Assembly (NCBI GenBank): GCA_020633625.1
Contig: JACKDJ010000010.1
Coordinates: 1 to 64,000 of the forward strand
Reading direction: 5' to 3'
DNA: 64,000 bases
From: Myxococcales bacterium
GTDB taxonomy: Bacteria > Myxococcota_A > Bradymonadia > REDH01
The position numbers were made by a program, and so were the translations under genes. Under the pieces are notes generated by a model that made no database searches, was not told the DNA's origin, and was given only the letters and a program-made list of their open reading frames with translations. Shown in pieces: positions 45,713 to 55,117 of this stretch. The first letter of the stretch is position 1, and every line of letters begins with the position of its first letter.

Positions 45713-47188
45713 TCAGCGACCGCCAAACGGCTGGTCCATCCCCTTCGTCGGTAGCGCGGACGGTGCCGCGCGAAGGTCCGTGTCGATCACGCGTGCGGCC
45801 TCGCGTCCGTCGGCGATCGCCCACACGATGAGGCTGGCGCCGCGCAGCGCGTCCCCGGCCACGTAGACGTTCGAGGCGCTCGTGCGGAAGCAGCGGTCGG
45901 CGGCGACGTTCCCCCGTCCGTCGAGCACGACGCCCAGCGCGTCGCGTAGCGGCTCCGCGACCGGCGAGACGAAACCAAGCGCGAGCGTGAGCAGGTCGCA
46001 CGGCAGCTCGGCCTCGGTTCCGGCGATCCGCTCGAGCGAGGTCCGGCCGTCCGGGTTGCGGCGGAGCTCGACGTCGACGGTCCGGATGGCGCGAATGCGC
46101 CCGTCGGAGCCTCCGAGCAGCTCCTCGGTCATGCGTCCAAACAAGCGCTCGCCGCCTTCTTCGTGGCTCGAGGAGGTTCGGAAGATCATGGGCCACTGCG
46201 GCCACGGGTTGTCAGACGCTCTCGCCTCGGGCGGCGTCGGCATCAGCTCGATCTGCGTTACGGACGCGGCGCCCTGGCGGTGCGCCGTGCCGACGCAGTC
46301 GCTTCCGGTGTCGCCACCGCCGAGCACGACGACGTGCTTTCCGCGCGCATCGATGCGGCTCCCAGGTGGAACCGAGATCGATGCGTTCACACGGTTCTGC
46401 TGCTCGAGGTACTCCATTGCCAAGTGGACGCCGCCAAGGTTGCGGCCGGCGACGTCGAGGTCGCGGGCGCGGGTCGCCCCGATCGCAACCAGGACGGCGT
46501 CGAACTCTTCGGCGAGGGCCTGCCACGAGACGTCGGTTCCGATGTCGACGCCCGTGCGGAGCTCCACGCCCTCGGCCCGCAGCAGCGCGACCCGACGGTC
46601 GATGACCCACTTCTCGAGCTTGAAGTCGGGGATGCCGTAGCGCAGCAGCCCACCCACTCGGTCAGCGCGCTCGAAGACTACGACCTCGTGGCCTGCGTAG
46701 TTGAGCTGCGCTGCGGCGGCGAGCCCGGCTGGACCCGAGCCGACCACGGCGACGCGACGGTCGGTGCGCGGTCGAACCGGGCGGGGTGTGACCCACCCTT
46801 CGGCGAACGCCCGCTCGACGATCTGCTTCTCGATCTGCTCGATCGTGACCGCGCCGGTGTTGATGCCGAGCACACACGCCCCCTCGCACGGGGCGGGACA
46901 GAGCCGGCCGGTGAACTCGGGGAAGTTGTTTGTCGCGCTCAGGCGAATCCACGCGTCGCGCCACCGGCCGCGGTAGACGAGGTCGTTCCAGTCCGGGATG
47001 ATGTTCCCGAGCGGGCACCCCTGCTGACAGAACGGGACGCCGCAGTCCATGCAGCGCCCGGCCTGCGTGCGGGCCTCCGGCTCGGGTTGAGGCTCGTAGA
47101 TCTCGCGCCAGTCGCCGACGCGCGCGCGGGTGTCGCGCTTTGGCGGGCCGTGCCGCTGGACGTCGAGGTAGCCGCCGACCTTACCCAT
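45713..47188 (-). CDS. gltD: Glutamate synthase small subunit
   Basis: 491 residues. Supplies electrons from NADPH to the large subunit for conversion of glutamine and 2-oxoglutarate to two glutamates. N-terminal cluster-binding Cys pattern RCMDCGVPFCQQGCP and CPAPCEGAC, then the FAD-binding VVGSGPAGLAAA (about 150), GGLLRYGIPDFKLEK, the NADPH-binding VVLGGGDTGSDC and the final VYVAGDALRGASLIVWAI. The start overlaps the gltB stop by 8 bp. All expected motifs are intact. Confidence 0.97.
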   Translation of the reverse strand: MGKVGGYLDVQRHGPPKRDTRARVGDWREIYEPQPEPEARTQAGRCMDCGVPFCQQGCPLGNIIPDWNDLVYRGRWRDAWIRLSATNNFPEFTGRLCPAPCEGACVLGINTGAVTIEQIEKQIVERAFAEGWVTPRPVRPRTDRRVAVVGSGPAGLAAAAQLNYAGHEVVVFERADRVGGLLRYGIPDFKLEKWVIDRRVALLRAEGVELRTGVDIGTDVSWQALAEEFDAVLVAIGATRARDLDVAGRNLGGVHLAMEYLEQQNRVNASISVPPGSRIDARGKHVVVLGGGDTGSDCVGTAHRQGAASVTQIELMPTPPEARASDNPWPQWPMIFRTSSSHEEGGERLFGRMTEELLGGSDGRIRAIRTVDVELRRNPDGRTSLERIAGTEAELPCDLLTLALGFVSPVAEPLRDALGVVLDGRGNVAADRCFRTSASNVYVAGDALRGASLIVWAIADGREAARVIDTDLRAAPSALPTKGMDQPFGGR

Positions 47189-50100
47189 CGATCGCCTCCG
47201 TCGGGACCCGAGAGAACGTTCCGGTCGTCATGCGGTTGCGCGCAGCGGAGCGCCGCTTCTGGAGCACGCGCTTGTACTCCGTCGGCATGACCTTGACGAA
47301 GCGCGACACGAGGATCTCCCAGTTGTCGAGCAGCCGCTGGCCGAGGGGGCTGCCCGTATAGCGGACGTGGTCCTCGATCATGCCGTGGACGAGCCAGATG
47401 TCGGAGCGGTCGATCAGCGACTCGAGCTCGACCATGTCCATGTTGCAGCGGCGGCGCAGGTCGCCCTCGGCGTCGTAGACGAACGCCATTCCGCCGCTCA
47501 TTCCAGCCGCGAAGTTGCGCCCGGTCGCGCCGAGCACGACGACGACGCCGCCGGTCATGTACTCGCAGCCGTGGTCGCCGACGCCCTCGACGACGGCGCG
47601 CGCGCCGCTGTTCCGGACGGCGAACCGCTCGCCGGCGATCCCGTTGACGTAGAGCTCGCCGCCGGTCGCACCATACAGCGTCGTGTTTCCGACGATGACG
47701 TTGTCTTCGGGCGCGAACGTGGCGGCGGTCGGCGGCGCGACGATGAGCTTTCCGCCCGACAGCCCCTTGCCGACGTAGTCGTTGCAGTCTCCCTCGATCG
47801 CGAAGGTCACGCCGCGCGTGAGGAACGCGCCGAAGCTCTGCCCGGCGGTCCCGTCGAACCGCACGATGATGCTGTCGTCGGCGAGGCCCCTGCTGCCGTA
47901 CCGCCGCGCGATCTCGCCCGCGAGCATTGCGCCGACGGCCCGGTCCGTGTTTGCGATGCGGCAGGCGAAATCGACCGGTCCCTGTTCGTCGATCGCCGGT
48001 CGCGCGCGCTCGAGCAGCGTCCGGTCCAGGTGTAGAGCGAGCTGGTGGTCCTGCTCCTCGATGCAGTACCGAGGCTCGTCTTCGTCTGCGTTCGGGACGA
48101 CCAGAAGCGGCGAGAGGTCGACGAGCCGCGCCTTCCAGTGCTCCACGTCGGTGCGTGGCCGCAGCCGCTCCACGCGTCCGACCATCTCGTCGAGCGTCCG
48201 GAAGCCGAGCGCGGCCATCTGCTCGCGCACTGACTCCGCGATGAACGTGAAGTAGTTCACCACGTGCTGCGGGTCCCCGTCGTATCGCTCGACCAGCTCC
48301 GGATCCTGAGTGGCGATGCCTACGGAGCACGTGTTCTGGTGGCAGCGGCGGAGCATGATGCAGCCGCTGACGACGAGCGGCGCCGTCGCGAAGCCGAACT
48401 CCTCGGCCCCGAGCAGCGCAGCGACGACGACATCGCGCCCGGTCCGCATGCCGCCGTCGACCTGAACCCTCACCCGCCCGCGGAGCGAGTTCTGGACGAG
48501 CACCTGCTGCGCTTCGGCGAGACCGAGCTCCCATGGGACGCCGGCGTGCTTGATCGACGAGATGGGCGACGCGCCCGTCCCGCCCGACTCGCCGGCGATG
48601 ATCACGGCGTCGGCTCGCGCCTTTGCGACGCCGGCGGCGATCGTCCCGACGCCGACCTCGCTGACCAGCTTGACGCTGACCCGCGCCCGCTCGTTGACGG
48701 TCTTCAGGTCGTGGATGAGCTGCGCGAGGTCTTCGATCGAGTAGATGTCGTGGTGTGGCGGCGGCGAGATCAGCGTGACGCCCGGTGTGGAGCAGCGGAC
48801 CGCGGCGATGCGCTCCGACACCTTGTGCCCGGGGAGCTGGCCGCCTTCGCCCGGCTTCGCGCCCTGCGCCATCTTGATCTGCAGGTCGGACGCGTTGACC
48901 AGGTACTCGGTGTGGACGCCGAACCTGCCCGACGCGATCTGCTTGATCTCGCTGATGCGGCGGTCACCGTTGGGGTCGGCGACGAAGCGCTCACGCTCCT
49001 CGCCACCCTCGCCGGAGTTCGACCGGCCGCCGATGCGGTTCATCGCGACCGCGAGCGTCTCGTGGGCCGCGGCGCTGATCGATCCGAACGACATGGCGCC
49101 GGTGCAGAACCGCGAGAGGATGGACTCGACCGGCTCCACCTCGGAGAGGGGGACCGCCGGCGCGCCGCCGATGTCGAGCGCCAACAGCCCGCGGATCGAG
49201 AAGGCCTGCTCGGTCTCGTCGTCGGCGAGGACCGAGAACTCGTCGAACAGCGCGCGGTCGTTCTGCCGCGTCGCGGCCTGCAGCTTCGCGATCGTCGCGG
49301 GGTTCCACTTGTGGGCCTCGCCGCGGCGTCGCCACTGATAGATGCCGCCGGTCGGGAGGGTCTCGTAGTCGAGCTCGGGCAACCACGCGAAGCCGCGCCG
49401 ATGCCGCGTCGCGACCTCTTCTCCGAGCTCGCGCAGCCCGACGCCGCCGATGCGAGACGGGGTCCCCGTGAAGTGCTCCTCGACCAGATCGGCGTCGAGG
49501 CCGATCGCTTCGAAGATCTGCGCGCCGCAGTACGAGATGAGCGTCGAGATGCCCATCTTCGACATCACCTTCAGGAGCCCCTTCGAGATCGCCTTGAGGA
49601 AGTTCCGCTCCGCCTTCTCGGGCGTCACCTCGATCAGCCCGGATTCGGCGAGCTGCCGTACCGTGTCGATCGCGAGGTAGGGATTGACGGCCGCGGCGCC
49701 GAACCCGATCAGCGCGGCGAAGTGGTGAACCTCGCGCGCTTCGGCGGTCTCGACACACAGCCCGGTCAGCATCCGCGTGCCCTCGCGCACGAGGCGCTGG
49801 TGCACCGCGCTGACCGCCAGCAGCGAGGGGATCGCGAGGTGGCGTGCGTCGACGCCGCGGTCGCTCAGGATCAGGATGTTGTTGCCGTCGTCGATCGCGG
49901 CGACCGCCGCGTCGCAGAGCCCGGCGACCGCCGCCGCCAGTGCGTCGGGGCCCGACGGCTCGTAGAGGAGCGAGAGCGTCGACGTCTCGAAGACGCCGAC
50001 CTCGACGGCGCGGATGCGCTCCATCTCCTCGTTCGTCATGATCGGGCTCTCGAGCCCGAGGTAGTGACACTGCTCCGGCGTCTCGTCGAACGGGTTTCCG

Positions 50101-51734
50101 CCCATGCCCATCGCCATGCGCGTGCTCATGACGAGCGACTCGCGGATCGGGTCGATCGGCGGGTTCGTGACCTGCGCGAAGAGCTGCTTGAAGTAGTCGA
50201 AGAGGATCGGCGCCCGGTCGCTGAGGCAAGCGAGCGGCGTGTCGGTGCCCATCGACCCGAGCGGCTCCTCACCGGCTTCGGCCATCGGCGTGAGGATCAC
50301 GTTCACGTCTTCGTCCGTGTAGCCGAACGCGCGCTGCAAGCGGACGAGCATGTCCGGGTGGGGCGCCGGGAGCGCGGCGACCTTGGGGCAGTCCGCCAGC
50401 CGGACTTGGTTCTTCTGCAGCCACTTCCGGTACGGAAACCGCGACGACAGCTCGTGCTTCATCTCGCTGTCGTCGATGATCCGGCCCTCCTCCGTGTCGA
50501 CGACGAAGATGCGCCCGGGCCGAAGCCGCCCCTTCTCGCGGATCTGCTCCGGCGGCACGTCGATGACGCCCGTCTCGGACGACAGGATGACGCGATCGTC
50601 GGTGGTGACGATGTACCGCGCCGGCCGCAGCCCGTTGCGGTCGAGCGTCGCGCCGACGACGTGTCCGTCGGTGAACGCGATCGCCGCCGGCCCGTCCCAG
50701 GGCTCCATCAGCGCCGACGAGTACTCGTAGAACGCGGACCGGTCGGGGTCCATGACCGCGTTGTCTTCCCACGCCTCCGGGATCATCATCGCGAGCGCGT
50801 GCGGCAGCGACCGGCCGCCGAGGTGGAGCAGCTCGACCATGTTGTCGAACTGCGCCGAGTCGCTCCCCCCGGGCACGATGATCGGGAAGAGCCGATCGAG
50901 GCTGCCGCCGAACTTCGCCGATTGCATCTGGCTGCGGCGGGCCTGCATCCAGTTCCGGTTGCCGCGCAGCGTGTTGATCTCGCCGTTGTGACAGATGTGC
51001 CGGAAGGGCTGCGCGAGGTCCCACGTCGGGAACGTGTTGGTCGAGAATCGCGAGTGGACCAGCGCGATCGCGCTCACGAAGTTCGACGCACGCAGGTCCG
51101 CGTAGAACTCCGGGAGCTGCCGCGGCAGCAGCAGGCCCTTGTAGACGATCGTCTCGGCCGACAGGCTCGGCACGTGGAAGTAACCGTCCGGGTCGGCGCC
51201 GCTCTCGCGGATCCGGTTCTCCGCGAGCTTGCGGATCACGTACAGCCGCCGCTCGAACGCGCTCGGCGGGACGCGGACCATCGCGACATAAACTTGGCGG
51301 ATCGTGGGTAGCACACGCCGCGCGATCCGGCCCACCTGCGACGCGTCGATCGGGACGTCACGCCAGCCGATCAGCCGCTGTCCCGCCTCGGCGATCGCCT
51401 CCTCCAGCAGCCGCTCGCAGGCGCGCCGCTGCTCCGGGTCCGGAGGCAAGAAGACTTGCCCGATGGCGTACCGGCGGCGGCGCGGCATCGCGAACCCGAG
51501 CTTCAGCCCCTCGGCTTTGAAGAAGCGGTGCGGGATCTGCACCAGAATCCCCGCGCCGTCGCCCGTCTCCGGGTCGCAGCCGCACGCGCCACGGTGTGCG
51601 AGCCGCTTCAGCAGCTCGAGCCCGTCCTCGATGATGTCGCGGCTCTTCTCGCCCTTGATATGGGCCACGAAGCCCATGCCGCAGGCGTCGTGCTCTGTAC
51701 TCGGCTCGTAGAGACCGTGTCTGGGTCGGCGCAA
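47181..51734 (-). CDS. gltB: Glutamate synthase large subunit
   Basis: 1517 residues from a TTG at 51734, chosen because AGAGGAG lies 5 bp upstream and because the frame begins GLYEPSTEHDACGMGFV, the usual short leader before the catalytic N-terminal Cys (Cys18, exposed after processing). Domains in order: class-II glutamine amidotransferase (about 18-420), central domain, FMN-binding barrel with GGTGASP and GMRTGRDVVVAALLGAEEF, the [3Fe-4S] Cys motif CIMLRRCHQNTCSVGIA, and the C-terminal beta-helix (GGxxxVxGxT turns, about 1270-1500). Length is normal for bacterial GltB. First gene of the unit; a strong promoter lies 70 bp upstream. Confidence 0.97.
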   Translation of the reverse strand: MRRPRHGLYEPSTEHDACGMGFVAHIKGEKSRDIIEDGLELLKRLAHRGACGCDPETGDGAGILVQIPHRFFKAEGLKLGFAMPRRRRYAIGQVFLPPDPEQRRACERLLEEAIAEAGQRLIGWRDVPIDASQVGRIARRVLPTIRQVYVAMVRVPPSAFERRLYVIRKLAENRIRESGADPDGYFHVPSLSAETIVYKGLLLPRQLPEFYADLRASNFVSAIALVHSRFSTNTFPTWDLAQPFRHICHNGEINTLRGNRNWMQARRSQMQSAKFGGSLDRLFPIIVPGGSDSAQFDNMVELLHLGGRSLPHALAMMIPEAWEDNAVMDPDRSAFYEYSSALMEPWDGPAAIAFTDGHVVGATLDRNGLRPARYIVTTDDRVILSSETGVIDVPPEQIREKGRLRPGRIFVVDTEEGRIIDDSEMKHELSSRFPYRKWLQKNQVRLADCPKVAALPAPHPDMLVRLQRAFGYTDEDVNVILTPMAEAGEEPLGSMGTDTPLACLSDRAPILFDYFKQLFAQVTNPPIDPIRESLVMSTRMAMGMGGNPFDETPEQCHYLGLESPIMTNEEMERIRAVEVGVFETSTLSLLYEPSGPDALAAAVAGLCDAAVAAIDDGNNILILSDRGVDARHLAIPSLLAVSAVHQRLVREGTRMLTGLCVETAEAREVHHFAALIGFGAAAVNPYLAIDTVRQLAESGLIEVTPEKAERNFLKAISKGLLKVMSKMGISTLISYCGAQIFEAIGLDADLVEEHFTGTPSRIGGVGLRELGEEVATRHRRGFAWLPELDYETLPTGGIYQWRRRGEAHKWNPATIAKLQAATRQNDRALFDEFSVLADDETEQAFSIRGLLALDIGGAPAVPLSEVEPVESILSRFCTGAMSFGSISAAAHETLAVAMNRIGGRSNSGEGGEERERFVADPNGDRRISEIKQIASGRFGVHTEYLVNASDLQIKMAQGAKPGEGGQLPGHKVSERIAAVRCSTPGVTLISPPPHHDIYSIEDLAQLIHDLKTVNERARVSVKLVSEVGVGTIAAGVAKARADAVIIAGESGGTGASPISSIKHAGVPWELGLAEAQQVLVQNSLRGRVRVQVDGGMRTGRDVVVAALLGAEEFGFATAPLVVSGCIMLRRCHQNTCSVGIATQDPELVERYDGDPQHVVNYFTFIAESVREQMAALGFRTLDEMVGRVERLRPRTDVEHWKARLVDLSPLLVVPNADEDEPRYCIEEQDHQLALHLDRTLLERARPAIDEQGPVDFACRIANTDRAVGAMLAGEIARRYGSRGLADDSIIVRFDGTAGQSFGAFLTRGVTFAIEGDCNDYVGKGLSGGKLIVAPPTAATFAPEDNVIVGNTTLYGATGGELYVNGIAGERFAVRNSGARAVVEGVGDHGCEYMTGGVVVVLGATGRNFAAGMSGGMAFVYDAEGDLRRRCNMDMVELESLIDRSDIWLVHGMIEDHVRYTGSPLGQRLLDNWEILVSRFVKVMPTEYKRVLQKRRSAARNRMTTGTFSRVPTEAIDG

Positions 51735-51804
51735 GTCGTCTCCTCTTTGGTGTCGCGGCGTCGAATGACGTCCGCGCGGAGGGCTAGCCACGCGGTGGAC
51801 GAGC

Positions 51805-51833
51805 AGTATAGCGCACTGTGTCATGGATGTCAG
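51805..51833 (-). promoter_or_regulatory. Sigma-70-type promoter of the gltBD-meaAB unit
   Basis: Read on the minus strand: CTGACA (51833-51828), 17 bp, TATACT (51810-51805). Each hexamer matches the consensus in five of six positions and the spacing is ideal. It would give a leader of roughly 65 bases to the TTG start of gltB. It overlaps the longest frame of the divergent trmK gene, which supports the shorter trmK start at 51946. Confidence 0.75.
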
Positions 51834-51945
51834 CGCGCGCGTCATGGCTGCGCGCGCGCGCACCAGCGGCAGCGGTTGCTTCTGCCGCGCCACGAGACTA
51901 CCTACCGGCGCGCGGCGCTCGGGCCGCGTCGAACCGGAGGCGCTC

Positions 51946-52695
51946 GTGGCAACACCCGCTCGCCCGAAGTCCGGCCCTCGGCTGGAGCTGTCTGCGCGGC
52001 TGCAGTCCGTCGCGGAGCTCGTGCCGCGCGGCGCGCGCGTCGCTGACGTCTGTGCCGACCATGGCCTGCTGCCGTGCGCGCTCGTCCTCGACGGCGTCGC
52101 GCGCCGCGCCGTCGCTGTCGATGTCGCCGAGGCGCCGTGCCGCGAGGCGCGCGCGAACGTTGCGCGGTTTGCGCTGGGCGACCGGGTCGAGGTCCGGCGC
52201 GGCGACGGGCTCGGCGCGCTAAACCCCGGCGAGGTCGACGGAGTGATCGTCTCGGGCGTTGGCGGCCGCATTGTCCTCGAGATCCTCGGCGAGCGCTCGC
52301 TCGCTCACCTCGCCCCTGCCTGGCTGGTCGTGCAGGCGAACAAGAAGGTCCCCGACGTCCGCGTCGGCCTGATCAAGCGCGGATGGGCGATCGCCGACGA
52401 GCGGCTGTGTGAGGAGGGAGGGCGCTACTACACCGCCATTCGGTTCGAGCGCGCCGCGACGCCACCCCGGCTGAAGCGCGCGGATGTTCTGCTCGGCCCC
52501 ACGCTGCGGCGTCGCGGCGGACCGCTATTCATCGGGTTCCTCGAGCACACGCGCGAGTGGATGTCCGAGAAGGTCACAGGGCTCGCCCGCGCGCCAGGGC
52601 CCGCGGCAGACGCCGCGGCGACGGACCTAGAGCTCGTCGATCTCGAGCTCGCGAAGTGGACCGCCGCCGCGGCGGCAACGAAGGGAGGACCATGA
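51946..52695 (+). CDS. trmK: TrmK-type tRNA (adenine-22-N1) methyltransferase
   Basis: 249 residues from GTG at 51946, preceded by GGAGG at the proper distance; a longer frame from 51823 runs through the gltB promoter and is unlikely. The SAM-binding core is RVADVCADHGLLPCALVLDG (about 28-47), then AVDVAEAPC, the DGVIVSGVGGRIVLEIL segment typical of TrmK, and QANKKVPDVRVGLIKRGW. It methylates N1 of A22 in certain tRNAs. The C-terminal coiled part is shorter than in Bacillus. The next gene starts inside its stop codon (ATGA). Confidence 0.85.
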   Translation: MATPARPKSGPRLELSARLQSVAELVPRGARVADVCADHGLLPCALVLDGVARRAVAVDVAEAPCREARANVARFALGDRVEVRRGDGLGALNPGEVDGVIVSGVGGRIVLEILGERSLAHLAPAWLVVQANKKVPDVRVGLIKRGWAIADERLCEEGGRYYTAIRFERAATPPRLKRADVLLGPTLRRRGGPLFIGFLEHTREWMSEKVTGLARAPGPAADAAATDLELVDLELAKWTAAAAATKGGP

Positions 52696-53153
52696 CAGAC
52701 GCCGATCGGGGGCTAGAGGTTCGAAGCATCAGCGCCGAAGAGACGCGGCCAGTGCGGCTGCGCGTCCTTCGGGCTGGCCTCCCGTACGAGACGACGGTCT
52801 GGGCGGGTGACGACGACGGCGACACCGCCCACTTCGGCGCATACGTCGACGGCGAGCTCGTCGGGGTCGCGTCTGTGGTCTGTCAGGACCGCGATCAGGT
52901 GCGCCGTGCGGGGTCCTGGCGGCTGCGCGGGATGGCCGTGACGCCGGAGTACCAGAGCCGGGGCGTTGGGGGTGCGCTGCTCAGAGCGACGTTCGCCTAC
53001 GCCGACGCGCGCGGGTGCACGGACTACTGGTGCAACGCGCGCATGGTCGCGATCCCGTTCTACGAGCGCCACGGGCTTGTCGCGCTCGGGCCGGAGTTCG
53101 ACATCCCGACGGCCGGCCCGCACCGGCTCATGGAGCGAAGGCCCGGGTCCTAG
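52692..53153 (+). CDS. GNAT-family N-acetyltransferase
   Basis: 153 residues; ATG overlaps the trmK stop and GGGAGG stands 5 bp before it. One GNAT domain: LRGMAVTPEYQSRGVGGALL holds the acetyl-CoA-binding R/QxxGxG loop (about 88-97), followed by FAYADARG and PFYERHGLVALGPEF, the usual closing strands. Substrate unknown. Its coupling to trmK suggests coexpression rather than a shared pathway. Confidence 0.88.
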   Translation: MTDADRGLEVRSISAEETRPVRLRVLRAGLPYETTVWAGDDDGDTAHFGAYVDGELVGVASVVCQDRDQVRRAGSWRLRGMAVTPEYQSRGVGGALLRATFAYADARGCTDYWCNARMVAIPFYERHGLVALGPEFDIPTAGPHRLMERRPGS

Positions 53154-53222
53154 AGCGAGCCCGGCGCTGCCGGGATGCGGCGAAGGAAGCCTACCGGGGC
53201 GCCCAGGAACGCGGAGCCGGGG

Positions 53223-53888
53223 CTACTCGCTGATGAGCTCGTCGATGGCGGGATCGGCCGAGACGCCCATCGATGGGTCCCAGAAGAACGTCATGTCGTA
53301 GGGGTCGAGGACGACCTCCCACGGCAGGCCGATCGTGCCGCCGCCACCGCCGTTCGGGCGAACGTAGTTCCAGAGCGTCTGGAGTCCGTCCGGTCCGCCT
53401 GGCTGGAAGATGGTGCGGGCGGGGTCGAGGCCGTACTCGTCGGCGAAGCCCTGGCACCACTCCTCGGTCACGCCCTCGTAGTTCTCCGTCTCCGAGACGA
53501 AGACCAGCGTCTCGAGGCCCTGCGAGCGCAGCTCGCGCGTGCGCTGCACGACCTCCGGGAAGTGCGCAATGCACGCGCCACACCAGCCGGCGGAGCCCAC
53601 CAGCCAGAGAGCCTTGCGGCGCCCGCAGACGTCGTGGAGCGACACGTCTTCGCCGAGGCAGTTCTTGAACGTGAAGTTCGCGATGCGATCGCCCAGCACG
53701 CCGCTGCCCGTCCCGCGCTCGTCGCACTCATGCACGAAGAGCTGCCCCTCGGACACGAAGTCGGAGCCATCGACCGACAGAACGCCGGCCGTCGCCGTCG
53801 TGGTCTGCGGCGCGAACGAGACGTCCTCGCTGCAGCTCGCACCTGCGAGAGTGAGTCCGACAGTCAGCAGTAGCGTCGAACGGCGCAT
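53223..53888 (-). CDS. Thioredoxin-like (TlpA/AhpC type) exported lipoprotein
   Basis: 221 residues from the ATG at 53888. The signal peptide ends AGASC (Cys19; position -3 is Gly, so lipidation is probable but not certain). The redox motif WCGAC is at 102-106, within a segment (ALWLVGSAGWCGACIAHFPE) typical of extracytoplasmic thioredoxin folds; LETLVFVSE and LPWEVVLDP follow as the next strands, the latter supplying the cis-Pro. Two additional Cys pairs are present. It probably acts as an envelope thiol-disulfide or redox-delivery protein; the partner is unknown. Confidence 0.8.
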   Translation of the reverse strand: MRRSTLLLTVGLTLAGASCSEDVSFAPQTTTATAGVLSVDGSDFVSEGQLFVHECDERGTGSGVLGDRIANFTFKNCLGEDVSLHDVCGRRKALWLVGSAGWCGACIAHFPEVVQRTRELRSQGLETLVFVSETENYEGVTEEWCQGFADEYGLDPARTIFQPGGPDGLQTLWNYVRPNGGGGGTIGLPWEVVLDPYDMTFFWDPSMGVSADPAIDELISE

Positions 53889-53997
53889 GGTCAACTCCAA
53901 GTACATGGGGAGATTCGCACAGCATCGTAGCCGACGTGAGACGAAGATCAAGCCGTCTGAGCGTCAAGAGGCGAGATTCCGCCGATCCCGGCCGCCG

Positions 53998-55116
53998 CTA
54001 CTCCCCGCGCGGCAGCGCCGCCGCGACGCGCGCGTAGCGAGCGGCCCGCGCGGCGTCGCCCTCCGCCGCGGCCACCCGCGCAAGCGCGGCGTACGTTGGC
54101 CCGAACGCGAGCGCGCGGCGAGCGTCATCGCAACGCTCCCGGGTCGTCGGCGACCCCTCCGCCGCGGCGTCCAGGCACAGGCGCGTCCGTCGAACCTGGT
54201 CGGAGTTCTCCCACCGCGTCGCGCCCCGGACCTCGAAACCAGCCAGCGTCGCCGCCTCCCCGTCGTGAGCCAGGTACGCGGGCTCGCCGCGAGCGTCGAG
54301 CGCCGCGAACACGAACGCTGTGAGGACACCAGACATCAGCAGCGCAGCACCGAGCGTCTCGCCGGTGTAGCCGCGGCGAGAGCGCAGCGGGCCGAGCGGG
54401 ACCCGCCACCCCAGCGCTACGCCCGTGGCCAGCCCGACCGCGTGTGCGACGTTGTTCACGCCGGGCACCACCAGGCCGAACAGCAAGATGAACACGGCCC
54501 AGCGCTCGAGCGCGGCGCGGACCGGCGCCGGACTCCGCAGGCGCCGCGCCGCGACCCACGCCGCGCCGAGCAGCCCGCAGATCGCGCCCGACGCCCCGGC
54601 AGACACCGCCAGCACAGCCTCGGTGTTCCCCAGCGCGGGCGAGATCCAGCCGTACCACGCCGAGCTCCCCGCCATCGAGGCGGCACCCGTCAGGACGAAG
54701 AGCCCGAACACTCGGCGTCCGTCCGTGACCTGCTCGAGCGAGCGCCCGATCACGAGCAGCGCTTGCATGTTGAACGCGAGGTGGAGCAGGTCGTGGTGCA
54801 GAAACAGGCTCGTCACCACGCGCCACCACTGTCCCATCAGCATCGACGGCCCGTCCGTCGCTCCGAAGTGGCGCAGCGTGTAGGCCGACGATGCCAGGAA
54901 CCCCGTGCCCTGTGTCGCCGCCGCGACCGCGACGTACATCGTCGTGGCGACGCCGACGAGGAACCACGTCCCCGGATGCCGGTCGAACGGCGCTGGAAGG
55001 CGTTCGAGCACCGCCCCCTCGAGAGCCGCTCCGTGCAGATAGGTTCCGCAGCGTCGGCATCGCGCCAGCTGCGGCGGCGCCAGCGCGCCGCACTTGGGAC
55101 ACGTCGGTGTCTCCAC
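53998..55116 (-). CDS. Rhomboid intramembrane serine protease with N-terminal zinc ribbon
   Basis: 372 residues. A zinc ribbon with C6, C9, C20 and C23 precedes six hydrophobic helices (about 51-300). The rhomboid dyad is Ser176 in GASG and His225 in NNVAHAVGL, with HHDLLHLAFN at 107-116 for the oxyanion helix. A soluble C-terminal tail of about 90 residues is Arg/Ala-rich. It cleaves transmembrane helices near the outer face of the membrane. The start is one base from the end of purB on the same strand. It is not the CPBP-type myxosortase, so it cannot be assigned to processing of the MYXO-CTERM-like proteins seen here. Confidence 0.88.
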   Translation of the reverse strand: METPTCPKCGALAPPQLARCRRCGTYLHGAALEGAVLERLPAPFDRHPGTWFLVGVATTMYVAVAAATQGTGFLASSAYTLRHFGATDGPSMLMGQWWRVVTSLFLHHDLLHLAFNMQALLVIGRSLEQVTDGRRVFGLFVLTGAASMAGSSAWYGWISPALGNTEAVLAVSAGASGAICGLLGAAWVAARRLRSPAPVRAALERWAVFILLFGLVVPGVNNVAHAVGLATGVALGWRVPLGPLRSRRGYTGETLGAALLMSGVLTAFVFAALDARGEPAYLAHDGEAATLAGFEVRGATRWENSDQVRRTRLCLDAAAEGSPTTRERCDDARRALAFGPTYAALARVAAAEGDAARAARYARVAAALPRGE

Positions 55117-55117
55117 G

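Noticed and set aside
48264..51311. 1015-residue plus-strand frame opposite gltB
   Set aside because: gltB is a clear conserved gene; the opposite frame is Arg/Asp/Val-rich and motif-free.
51735..52271. Longer N-terminus of gltB
   Set aside because: It overlaps the promoter and the trmK gene, and GltB needs its catalytic Cys near the N-terminus, as the TTG start gives.
52711..52730. tRNA T-loop-like GTTCGAA
   Set aside because: The motif lies within the GNAT reading frame, with no acceptor stem or anticodon arm around it; a similar case at 14371 was dismissed for the same reason.
53998..55116. Rhomboid protease as the sortase for the MYXO-CTERM-like proteins
   Set aside because: Rhombosortase acts on GlyGly-CTERM signals and myxosortase is a CPBP-family protein; nothing links this rhomboid to the signals here.
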